Positions 10,560-21,262 of a stretch of DNA of 64,000 bases are shown here, in pieces. Source of the stretch: Peltaster fructicola. Lineage: Eukaryota > Ascomycota > Dothideomycetes. The notes under the pieces were generated by a model. That model ran no database searches. It was not told where the DNA came from and worked only from the letters and a program-made list of their open reading frames with translations. The position numbers and the translations under genes are program-made. Each line of letters begins with the position of its first letter. Position 1 is the stretch's first letter. The DNA lies in contig CP051142.1 in the NCBI GenBank assembly GCA_001592805.2, positions 2,046,001 to 2,110,000 of the forward strand, in the 5' to 3' direction.

Positions 10560-13079
10560 ATGTTGGCAGTGAACGCAATTGCGGCTCTGTCGCTGCTTGC
10601 CACTACTGCGAGGGCCCAGCAGATCTACACGATCACGGAGTACCCGAGTACTTGCAGTGCGATCTACACTTCAGGCACACAGTCAGTGACTGTGGTACAG
10701 TCAACTGTGACGACAACAGTCTCTCCAACACCGTTCGGAGATGCAGCAGCCAACAGTGGAACGCCGTTCGTCTTGCAGGTCGGCCAGGCCGCAGTGGGCA
10801 ACACTAGAAGACAAGCAAGCACAACATGGCTCATGCCAAATGGTAACACCACTACAGACGGTACATTGGCAGCTCAGTTCTACATCAACAATGGCCAGTT
10901 GAGGCTGGTGACGGGAGGCTACTACTCGACATCGCCAGGTGTAACCAGTCAACCATTTGCAGCGTCAACTAAACTGTCGTCCATCAACTCCACCTTTACA
11001 GTCTTCACAGGTCAGCTGCACTGGGACAATCAAGCCTTCACTGCGGATGGAGGTGCTCTGTTCTACGAGACACCAGCGGGAGCTGTCACAAACGCTCAGG
11101 TCATCGTCTCGTTCCTGAGCGATGGCTCAACTACTCCGGCTTCTTGGTCACCAGTGCGTCTGACCGCGCGAGGTGTCTTGAACGCAGTGCAGCAAGCTTC
11201 TCAGTCGTCAATTGTCAGCGTGATCACAAGCTTCATCATGTCCGGCATGGCTTCCAGCCCCAATACCTTACCCTCCTCTCCCGCATCGATGCCGGCCTTC
11301 CCTGTGAGCAGTGCAGTAACAATATCGGCTTCGATTGTTTCGTCAAGCGTCACAGTGGCACCTCCAATCTCAATGTCGGGAATCGTGCCGTATAGCTCGA
11401 TATCGAGTAGCGGCACCTTAATGTCAATATCCTTCCAATCACTGACAACTGTCACTGCCCCAACAGGCATGCCAATCGGACCACATCAGCCTATTCAAGA
11501 GTCAGCAAATGCAAGCAGCATCTCTGTCTCGTCTTCAGGTCAGCTTCTGCCAACACTTCCATTGAGCACGATATTACCACTCTTGAGCAGTCCGGGTCTA
11601 CTAAGCAGTAACGTGGACATCGCCACGTCGATACCCATGCTGAGCAGCTCAGTGCCATTGTCGAGCTCTTCCGTTTACAGCACTTCGTCAGCAAGCTCTG
11701 AGACAGCTTCCAACTCTCAATCTATTCCTTCCACCAGCATTAATCAGCAGTTCCCATCGACTACTACTCCACTGGTGCTAACAGTTCCCTCCTCGATATC
11801 TAACAGCAATCTGCCAATGAGTACGTCAACCCAGATTACAGGCGGTACGTCAAGCACTACTATCACATCGAGCTTATCGACAGCAAGCTCATCGCTGACC
11901 TCCTCCTCCGCGCCTACATCGACGAGCTACACACCCAGCACGTACGCCTGTCCTGCTGTAGACGGCACTGTCGTTATCGATCCCTGGGGCACCCCATACG
12001 TGATCGGCTGTGGACAGGACACTACCTACGGTAACTACGATACTAAAGCGGTCTCGGACAACTGGAATTCATGTTTCGTCATGTGCCATAATTCCTCGAC
12101 TGTGCAGGGCGTTGGACAGTGTACGGCTTTCACATACCTAGGTGCCGAGAATGGCGATGGTCCTGGAACATGTTTCCTCAAGAGCCAAGCGGATGTTTCT
12201 TTCACTGGAAGTGGTCCTGACCTGGTTGGTGCTATTCAGTTGGCATACTACTCTGCTGCAACATCGGATTCAAGCAGTGCAGTCGTGTCGTCAAGCTTGG
12301 CGAGCACCACAATGTCGACCACGACGACCACAATGACAACAACATCGACAACGACAAGCACGACGCAGGCTATCATCACAACTACATCAGCAGCTTCCTC
12401 CACGATCTCGAGTTCCACGATCTCGAGCTCCTCGAGCTCATCGTCACAGTATCTCGTCCTGGCATCGCCTACACCCTGTAACTTCGGCGACCCTGCTGGA
12501 ACAGATGAGGATGACTCCTTCTGTGAGATCGACCTCCCATTCTCCATGACGATGTATTCAGTCACATCACCACAGACATATGCCAGCACAAATGGCTACA
12601 TCTCAATGAGCAATGGCAGTTCGCAGTATCAAGCCAATCCTCTACCGTTCTCGGGCATTCCCAACACTACCGTATGCCCACTCTTTGACGATCTTTACTT
12701 ACGCGGCAATGCCTCTCCAACACAAGGCATCTTCTACCAGATTAGCTCGACCGGTGTCACTTACGAATACTACATTGGAACTGTGAACTCAACTACAGCA
12801 ATTGCTCACTTCACAGTTGGATACTCGACCACCACACCCGGAGTGTTCACTTACACATACTACAACATCGAGAACGGAGGCAATGGCGCCACTTCCGTGA
12901 TAGGAAGTCAAGGATGTGAGTAGTACTTCGATTTTTGTGCCACATAAACTAATATACCGTCAGTGAACTCTGCAGGCTCAGCTATTGCCTCGCAGTACTC
13001 GTACCTCACAGCATCTGTCGCCCCTGGAGCTGTAGTTGTGTGCAACACTCTCCTAAACTCCTGCACACGCACACAGTGA
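10560..13079 (+). CDS. Large secreted Ser/Thr-rich surface protein with PAN-like and nidogen-like regions
   Basis: Exons are 10560-12915 and 12964-13079 (intron 48 bp), 823 residues. The frame is open further upstream, but the first good ATG at 10560 starts a clean signal peptide (MLAVNAIAALSLLATTARA, cleavage expected near residue 19). Regions in order: a folded N-terminal domain (20-215); a Ser/Thr/Pro-rich stalk (215-460), surely O-mannosylated; a Cys-containing PAN/apple-like domain (462-565) with DPWGTPYVIGC and CTAFTYLGAENGDG-type blocks; a second TTSTTT/SSS linker; and a C-terminal domain (636-823) with TNGYISMSNGSS and a CPLFDDLYL block, resembling nidogen-like surface domains. No hydrophobic GPI tail is present, so it is probably secreted or wall-linked. 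The domain names are inferences from texture; no close family was recognised. Confidence 0.75.
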
Positions 13080-13447
13080 TAGGAGGCAATAGCATGGTTG
13101 TAGCATTGAAAGTCATGAAGCATTCTTCGTTTCTTAGCTAGATCTGATCTGCTTGCTTGATAGTTTTTGAATAATCTTGCACTATGGCTCGCACAGCGCG
13201 TGATACATCGTTCCATGCCGCGTCCATGATGCTCATAGCACCAAGCAGCCCTCGGTTCATTGCTCCTAACGCCATGCTTTGATGATCGTTCATAACAGAC
13301 TTCTGCAACCTCCACTGTGGGAAGATAGCAGCGTTTCTTGTTGTTGAAGCAATGGTGCTCAAATGTTGCACTTGCACTCGATAGTTCAACCGCAAGCTGC
13401 AAAGTCATCATAGGAGTACCACGATGTGTAGCACTAGGATCCACGAT
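13080..13447. other. Convergent 3' region with a protein-like open frame behind eIF3e
   Basis: 368 bp between the surface-protein stop and the eIF3e stop. On the minus strand 13138-13398 is an open frame that lacks an ATG but could be spliced in frame to eIF3e through a GTAGAT donor overlapping the stop and a TTTGCAG acceptor near 13400. I treat it as 3' UTR by default. Confidence 0.35.
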
Positions 13448-14831
13448 CTACCTTGCCACAGCAGCACTCAGTACTTGTGTTCTGAAGAAGCCGCCCTTCG
13501 TCCGCTCGATGACCTGCTGGTAGACGCTGACTGGAGGATGGTTCATGATCACTGTGCCTGCTTTGTAGTCGATCTTTGCATCAACGCGCGTGTCACGGAT
13601 GAGGTTGACGATCCATTTCTCGCCTTCGTCTTGTGACAGTCCAAGTCGTGTGGACAGGTCCCTGGGAAGCATTAGCTCTAGACTGAAACCATATCAGATC
13701 AACTCACTTGATATCTATCCTCTGGTGAATCTTGCAGTATGATTCCGAGATAAGGTGTCGTGCAGAGTCGAGGAAATTATCGCTAAGCGCTGCCAGGAAG
13801 AAATCGGTACGAAGGATCTCATCTGCTTCAGACAGACGCTTCTGCGCCTCCTCGAAGTCAAAATCGACGTATAGTGCTTTTATGAATTGTGTGACAGGAT
13901 CGTTGTATTCGTAACCCTCTTGTCGCACGATTCGTACAAGGTCTTTGAGCTGCTTCTGATAGTTGCCGTACAGGAAGTTGGTCTTGCTGCCAGGTCGGCT
14001 GCGATTCGTGATCACGGCTGTGGAGAGATATCTCAAGATCCAAGGACAACTAGTCTGGACTGTGTTGATGTATGCAGGCGAGAAGAAGAGCTCTGTCAGT
14101 TGTTCGCGGGCAGGCTCGTGGTTGAACAAGACAAACAGCGACCAGTGAATCAGCCACGTTCGGTGCTGCAGTTGTGCAAGATGGTTGTTGAAAAGTCGTG
14201 TCTCGATGGACTCTTTGATCTTCATCACCTCCTCAAGTGCTGCCTCCCAGTTCGTTGTCAGGATGTCGCTGGCTAGCTTACCCCATGTCGCAGCATTCAC
14301 CTTGTCGTTGTCCGTTGAGAGGATACGGTACTGGTACAATAGCTCTGCTGCAAGACCGTAGTCACCCATGGCATATGCGAATTGTCCGTAATCATAAAGC
14401 TGGTCGACCATCTCTTGTGTAACTTCGTGATTCTCTTTTAGGTAATTCAAGTTCGCCGTCTTGTCAGATCGGAGGTTGTTGATGACCTCGGAGTCTGCAA
14501 GAAGACCTTGTATCCTTTCTGTCTCCTCCTCATACTTCTGCTTCTGCGACATGACCTCCTCACGCTTCTTGGAGAATTCCTTTGGTCGCTCGGACAGGTT
14601 GTTCAGCTCAACGTCAAGATCGGCAACGAAGTCGACCATGTTGGTGTCCTTGAGGAGCACATACTTCAGTCGTGTGATGTGAGAGATGTCCTGGTCCTCT
14701 GGTGTCTCTTGTTCCAGAAAATTGAGCAGAGGAAAGACGAGATGTCGGTCAAGGTTTGGAATGAGCTTTGGCAGAAGAGAAGTCTCCTTGGTGGGAGCCT
14801 CGCTCGATGCGCCATTCGTCGCAGTCGCCAT
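13448..14831 (-). CDS. INT6: Translation initiation factor eIF3 subunit e (Int6)
   Basis: PCI-domain subunit of the eIF3 scaffold on the 40S subunit. Exons are 13708-14831 and 13448-13661; the 46-bp intron (13662-13707) joins KIHQRIDIK to [10 protein letters not shown]. Total 445 residues, normal for fungal eIF3e. Recognised blocks are the N-terminal [18 protein letters not shown], the helical repeat [22 protein letters not shown] and the PCI end [23 protein letters not shown] followed by the winged helix. The stop follows LSAAVAR. It is head to head with the mL49 gene across 227 bp. Confidence 0.96.
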
Positions 14832-15058
14832 GATGTGCCGGTGAACAGTCAGAGTGCGCGACGTAAGGATGCAGTCTTCTCTGACCAGTCGCTTGGTGGG
14901 GTCTTGGCAAGCACTTGTGTGAGCCTGAGGAGCATTTGTCTGCAGACGCTAGTCCTTTTCTAAGCAGCAACCGCGGAGGTCACCAAACGCATGCAACGAG
15001 ATCATGGTCATTGATCGTCTCGCTGTTTCGTTATCAACACCTGTTCACAGCCTTGACT
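14832..15058. promoter_or_regulatory. Divergent promoter of eIF3e and mL49
   Basis: 227 bp between opposite start codons of two translation genes, cytosolic and mitochondrial. No specific element recognised. Confidence 0.4.
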
Positions 15059-15699
15059 ATGGCATCACACGTTCCGTATATGTCGTTTCTGCGACCATTG
15101 GCATTGCCGCGCACGTCAACAGTACAGCGCTTTCTCAAGTTTTCGACTTCTACGCGATGCCTCGAAAAAAAGGTTGAAGGTGAGCAGTGCAGTAAGAGAT
15201 GTACGACATGAGCTGACAAGCAGAAGATCGCAACTTGACAGCCTCACGAAGAGCTGATCCAGCGTACCCTCCATCGTCTATGCGATCTCTACCGCGTCCG
15301 AAGGAATCTCGTGCGTCACAACGAACATCACTCCCTGTGAAACAACGACCATACCCGACTCGAGAAGTCTCACATCACCAGCCTGCAGTCAGGCCGTTGA
15401 TACCTGCGCCAGTTACGCCGCTACCGGACAATCTCTGTGCGCCGAATCTGCCGTACTTTGTCAATCGAACGAAAGGCAAGGAGTTGCCTGTGTACAATAT
15501 TAAGAAGAGAGCTGGAAGCATGCTGCTCACGCAAGTGCGCAAGATTGATGGCAATGTCGAAACTCTGCGAGAAGAGCTACAGAAATTACTGGGTCTGAAG
15601 AGGGACGAAGCCAATATCAACCCTGTGACACAGCATGTCATGCTGAAAGGCCATCATAGAGATCCAGTCAAGCAGTACCTGTGGCAGCGAAAGTTCTGA
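15059..15699 (+). CDS. IMG2: Mitochondrial large-subunit ribosomal protein mL49 (Img2)
   Basis: Exons are 15059-15179 and 15224-15699 with a 44-bp intron (15180-15223), the shortest seen here. The product is 198 residues. The N-terminus is a mitochondrial presequence rich in Arg/Ser (FLRPLALPRTSTVQRFLKFS), followed by a disordered stretch. The C-terminal mL49 domain runs from LPYFVNRTKGKELPVYNIKK to the end, with LLTQVRKIDGN and the terminal HVMLKGHHRDPVKQYLWQRKF-type block. Both ends and the domain agree with yeast Img2. Confidence 0.93.
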
Positions 15700-16491
15700 A
15701 ACAGCTGAGAGAGATGGCGGCTACTCACTCTCCAAAACAAAGTACATCGTGGCGACGTTGAAGGCTGGCAGTGCCACCTGCGCTGGTGCTCGGAGCACAT
15801 TCCACAACATACTCATCAATATCATATGTACAGCTCAATCTTCAACGCTGTACAGCAAACGGCTTCGAAGAGCCGAGCCCTAGCTTTTCCGCGCGCAGTT
15901 GTCAGCTTGTGCACTGAAGGCGAACTGGTCAGTGGCGACCAGAATTATCAGCCCTGCTCGTGGGCCCGGCGACCGCGATTGAGTCTTTCTCGTGATCGGG
16001 CGAGTTGGCATACTTCGAGATCTCGAACGTGGAAAGGGGCTTGAGTTCGTCTGGGATGAGTCGTCACAGGTGAAAGTAATGCGCAGGTAGAAGAGTAACA
16101 TGAAACATTTTGAAATGCTTAGATATCCGAGAGCTTGAGATTTTGCATTTGACAGCTATATCATACAGAGTGAACCACACCTTATCCATACGCCATACCA
16201 TGCAAGAATACTGCCAGGGTATGCCAATAGTCCTCCTAACCTTGTGTGTCTGCTATCACACGTGTTATGCTGTACTGTGCATGGCTAAGCAAGTCAATGT
16301 CCTTTTCACAGGACATCAATCCCTGCGTCACTGACGCCGAGGAACAAGGTATTAGATTAAGTGTCTGAGTCGTCTCATCGTTACAAGTCGTCAAAATGGC
16401 AGTGTTGTGTAGATGCTTTCCAGGCTGGTGCATGATGGTTGCAGCTGCGAAGAGTGCGGTGTTTACTCACGGTAGATGCCTTAGCACTGCC
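15700..16491. other. Convergent intergenic region, nothing recognised
   Basis: 792 bp between the mL49 stop and the stop of the polyQ protein. The right part is rather AT-rich. Only short frames without coding texture; no RNA gene or repeat. Confidence 0.5.
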
Positions 16492-17941
16492 TCATATTGC
16501 AGTTGGCTCCTCAGAAAGTGCCTGTGACTCTATCCATGAATTCCAGTCAGCCTCACCAGGAGTGATTTGTCCGCTGAGCTGTCCATCGCCAGAGAATGCA
16601 TCAGGCTGAGAGTCATCAAATCCGAAGCCGAAGCCAGTCGGTGTGTATGGAGTGAATAATGGGTCACCACTGCCAGGGAAAGATGGAGCTGCAGTGACAT
16701 CGAGCATGCTTGGAGCCAACGTGGCGTTCATGCCCATGTTTGTAACTGCTGAAGTCATCATGGTCGGTGATCTACCCTTGCCCTTGGAGCCGTTGGGATT
16801 GTAGGAGTAGAAGCCTGGTGCTGGTATGAAGCTGCCACCTGGTGTTGGTACAAGATGTGTCTGCATCATAGCAGCCATGGCAGGATCATTGAGCTCAGAC
16901 ATTGGTGCACCTGCGAGAAGCTGCTGAGACTCCAGTGGCAGTGTTGATGTCAACGGTCCAAAGTTCATGTTGTCAGCGTTGCCGAAGGGGCTTGTGAACA
17001 TTGGGTGCGAGAGGTTGAGCGGACCTGGACGGTTGCTCTGCGAATGAGGTTGCTGAGCATTGAAGGAATTCACTGAAGAGCCTGTCCTTGAGAGGTCAGG
17101 CGAGTTCTGGGTGCTCGAAAGCTGGTCCTTCGGACTAGCTTGAGCATTGCGAGGCATAGGAGGCTGTGGAGGGAGGGTGAATCGTCGATCGATGAACGAC
17201 TTGGTATCGACTGGACTCGAGTTTGCAGACATGGATTGAGGAGTTCCAAGCATAGTAGGTTGAGCAGTGAGCTCATGTGGTGTGGCGATCGAAGCTGATC
17301 GAATGTGTGTACCTGGACGCTGACCCTGTACGTTGAAGCCAGCAGCTGGATAAGGTGAGGTGCGGAATGACTGTGGTGAGTGTGGTGCTGTAGCATGTGG
17401 TGGAGCATTTGAGTTCTGGAAAGCGAATGGGCTGTTCTGCTGCTGCTGCTGCTGCTGTTGCTGCATCATTGTCTGAGGGAGATACTGGTTGAGCGTGTTG
17501 TTTTGCATTTGCTGCTGTTGCCAATTGTCTGCGACGACCTGTCCCAAGGCGTTTCGCATGGCTATGTGGTTGGCTAGGTATGCCTGTAGTCGTCGATTGA
17601 AAGGATCGTTGCCAGTGTGCAAATGTGCAGTAATACGACGTATCTGTGCAGGAAGGTCGTCGTCTTCCTCCTCGTACATCTCCTCGTTGATGACATCTGC
17701 CTCTGTCACTCTGAGCGAGCGGCCAGTACGCTTCTTGTGAATCTCCGAGGCTCGTCGAGCTGACTCAACACGAGCTTCGAGGCTGCGATCACTTCTTCGT
17801 GACGCGGCGATGTAAGCTCTACAAGAGCGTTAGCACCGAGATATATCGTGTTCGAGACGAGACAAACCTCTCCTGGTTTTCGGCATGGGTGCGCTCAGTC
17901 TTGACTGGCTTAGCTGGTGGAATGGTTCTAACGGGCGGCAT
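16492..17941 (-). CDS. Conserved filamentous-fungal protein of unknown function, polyQ, nuclear-type texture
   Basis: Exons are 17868-17941 and 16492-17818 (49-bp intron 17819-17867), 466 residues. The splice yields an uninterrupted basic then acidic N-terminus: RAYIAASRRSDRSLEARV, an RRASEIHKKRTGRSLRV helix, then EEMYEEEDDDLP and a helical segment around FNRRLQAYLANHIAMRNALGQ. I recall this 100-residue block as strongly conserved in ascomycetes, without an assigned function. The remaining 330 residues are low complexity: a nine-Gln run, Pro/Ser/Asn-rich text and short hydrophobic patches such as GFGFGFDDSQPDAFSG near the end. The build resembles a transcriptional or RNA-linked regulator, but there is no recognisable DNA-binding domain, so function is left open. 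Confidence 0.82.
17437..17463. repeat. CAG/CAA trinucleotide run coding nine glutamines
   Basis: In-frame run of nine Gln codons (mostly CAG, one CAA) in the polyQ protein, read on the minus strand. Confidence 0.9.
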
Positions 17942-20900
17942 GGCTGCTGTCGTAGATGGCGAAGATTGGCAGTAGTCGGATTGAGCTCGACGTTGGGCGA
18001 AGGATATGAGCTGCGAGTGCGACACAAGATAAACTCGTCGCCACTCGGATAAGATAGCAATAAACACGCAGTGTGTGCTAGGATGGCGTGAGCTTTGAGG
18101 TAGCTGCTGCGCGGGGCCCGTTCCGTATCAAGAAGGTGCTGGTGGCAAAACAAGAGACAGCGACTTTGCAATTTCGTCGTTCAACAGAACACTGCAAAGA
18201 CTGGACCTCGAATTTGTCTAATAACAAATGTGTGTTGAGGGTAGGTATTCTGACGAGAGAACAGCTGGAGTGTAATACGGAGAGAAGGAAAGGAAGCGAA
18301 AGAGTCAGGATGCGCCAGGTGACTTTCTTAAGACTGATCGCGCGGAACTCTCTAGCCAACTTCCTTAAACCCTTGTCGAGCAGATGTCAGATCGCAGTGG
18401 ATGAGAGGAGTGGGCAATCGGCGCAAAGCAGCATGCATTGGGCTTGGTGAGGCATGACTAGCTTGGTACGGTGTCGATGCCATGCCCAGGCGCGGCTCGA
18501 GGGCAGTAGCCAGCACGCAAGCAAACCCCAACAGGCACAGCGCAACAAAACACGCTGCGAGCTCAATCCAGCAGAAGCCAAGAAAAGCCAAAGGCCATGC
18601 ACGGCCTCCTCGGCCGGTCACTCAAAACTCGATGGCGAGTCTCATCTACACCCTGCCTCATTGGATACGCTACGTCTCTTAATCCCGTACATGAGATCTG
18701 CCAGGCTTTCATCATCCTCAGGCGGGCAACCTATGCCGCCGCCTATCTGCTCTGCCACCTGCTCTCCCTGCAGCGCGTGTGCAATCATTTGCTTGCGGCT
18801 GCCGTCTCGAGCAAGGTACATGGAAAGGCACTTTTCTTGCGCTTCTGCTTGTCGCCGACGGCGCAGAGGCAGCTATGTACGTACAGCGACGATCTTCGAG
18901 CCGCAATCCTGCTCCTCTGGCGCTGCTGATCAGATATAGCTTGCTCCTGAACACGACACGCCAGTTCCAAATACCAAGCTCCATAGACGAAGAAAGTGAC
19001 GAACATCGAGCCAAACAACGAGAGCTTCGACCACCTTCCTTTCTCCGCCTGGCTGCCATCCCAGCGCCGTCCGCTAGCTAGAGCCAGCCAAAGAAGCTGG
19101 CTAGGATATATCGTCTGATGTTGCGCCTGGGTTGCCTCTACTGCAGCTGAATTGCTTGCGATGGTTCAACCCCAGCTACGCACGTTACACAGGAACAGCG
19201 AACATGCGTGTCTGCAAGGGAGAGTGCCCCGATCAATTGGAGGAATCGGAACCTGGCGGATAGACGGCTAAGCTGCCCGCCAAGATCAGACAACTCTCTT
19301 TCGTCCTGTGAGACAGCGATATCGACCGGCACTGAGATGCTCCATTCCTCACGTCAGTGACGGCCGCCACAAGAGCGGTTCAAACGCTTGTGAACGCCAT
19401 CTGCGAAATGAGAAGCCAATTCCAATTGTCAGCTCCAAGGTCAGAAATCTCGCGCATGGCAGCAGATCGTCGATCGCTCGTAGCTCGCAGCAACCGTTCG
19501 AAGGCAATCGGACTGTGGCTCAAGCTAATGCTTCGCTTATCTCGAACTCTATCGTGGCACGCTCTCAACCCACGTAACCGACGTCCATCATGCGGTCACA
19601 CAGCGTACAGCAACGTCTCACGACATGATGTCCATCGAAAGCCTGCTCTAGAACAGACGAAACCCCCGAAGATCTACACAACCAGACGACCCGAGATCTT
19701 AGTAGCATCAGATCGTGATTTGGCATGTCACTTGCTCTGCCGCTCCTCATTCTAATCGCGCTCCCAGCGAGATTGAGTTGCGATTCTGTATCTGCCAGAT
19801 CTGAGACCCTGGACTAAAGGTGTCACTCGTCCGGCGGTGTTTGCTCTGAGCAGCATGCGGTGACAAAGCAGGAGTGCCTCTGACGCACTGCTTCAACTGA
19901 CACGTGCACAGAATGAACAAACAGTCGGCCACAGTGACGGCATTTGCACCTTTGCTAGCTCTGATAGCATGGCAAGCTTTCTTCTCTTGAAAGCTCAACG
20001 ACGAACCTGAACAGGACCAGCATCTATGTCGAGTCAGCTCGGACGACCTTACTGCAAGACTAGATCATCTGTGTGTCGGTCGTTGTGGATTGGTCCAGAA
20101 ATGCTGCATCATACCAGGTACAAGCTTTGTGCTTCCCACGGCAGTCTCAAACGCCCGAGCCTGGCATGTAATATCGATATCCTTGTCAACGATTTTGTGC
20201 TTCTGAACTCTGCTCAGATTGCATACCCTACCGAGAGCTGACACAATTCGTGCCGAATCGCATTTCCTCCATGGCAGACGCAGCACATCTCGATACCAGG
20301 GCTGACTGGAGAAGCAGATCGGCGCTTCAGCTATACCCTGTGCCGTATCATGCATTTGCGGTAGCTGTCCAATTGGCGTCCGAATTTTGCACCGCGGCGA
20401 TAAACATGATTGATAGCGAACCATGCTCAGCCATCTTCAGCGCATCTCTCGCCTCAATGGCCAGCAATTCGACTTCGGAGGTATGTATCCAAGAAGGTTT
20501 GCTTGCTTTCCCTGCATATGCGAGGTGACCAGATACGTCTCTCGGAGCTGCTCGAGATCTTGAGGAACGGCTGTTCATGCAGCTAATCTACTAATGCTTC
20601 AGCTAGGCATGTGCGACCAGGTGCTTCCCTGAGGTACCTTGTTACTCTCCGAACACTATCAGCACGAAACACTTGTTGAGGGCACGCGCAGGACACTCCT
20701 TGTCACTCTTGATGCAGCCGACCTTATCTTCAATGCTGGCGACTATCGCTCAACGTACATTTGTAATTATCACCCTGCCGGCATTGGAGGGATGCTACAC
20801 AGCTATGTGCTGCATGCATGACTGCTGACTGAGTGGGAGCATATGAGACCGCTGTGTAATGAGAGTGATGCTTAGAAATTGTGTCATTTGAATCTATACT

Positions 20901-21262
20901 TGACTGTCGAGAAGACTGTTGTCCCTTGAAACCCTCCCATATATCAACACGGAAAGCATTCTTGATGCCGCTAACGTGAGCGAGAATGGAAGCAAGCAAG
21001 CGACCACACCCTCATTTGTGTCGTGTGAAGGATGATCGGACTAAATTGTTCTCGGGTCGAGTCCCAAAACTAAAAACGCCAGTACAGTATGCTCGAATAG
21101 TAACAGAGCTTGTGGCGAGCGCAACATGCAGGATGATTGAATCCATTATCGCACTCGTGTCATTACCATTTCCCTGCTCTTCGATGGTTGTAGTTTGTTT
21201 GTACAATGCTGGGCAAACAGTGAGAGGTGTTGATGTGATGGCCTTTCTCATCAGCACCCTAC
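17942..21262. other. 3.3-kb region without a recognisable gene
   Basis: It separates the start of the polyQ protein gene from the FKS1 stop, both on the minus strand. Every frame on both strands is short; the longest (18454-18939, plus) reads as Cys/Arg/Ser-rich noise with no domain. No tandem repeat, terminal repeat or tRNA box pair was found. It may hold a long regulatory leader for the polyQ gene or non-coding transcripts. Confidence 0.45.

Noticed and set aside
12908-13444. 178-codon minus-strand frame overlapping the surface-protein 3' end
   Set aside because: It lies antisense to the spliced last exon of the surface-protein gene and has no domain.
18454-18939. 161-codon plus-strand frame in the gene desert
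   Set aside because: Cys/Ser/Arg-rich noise with three overlapping frames of similar length and no domain.
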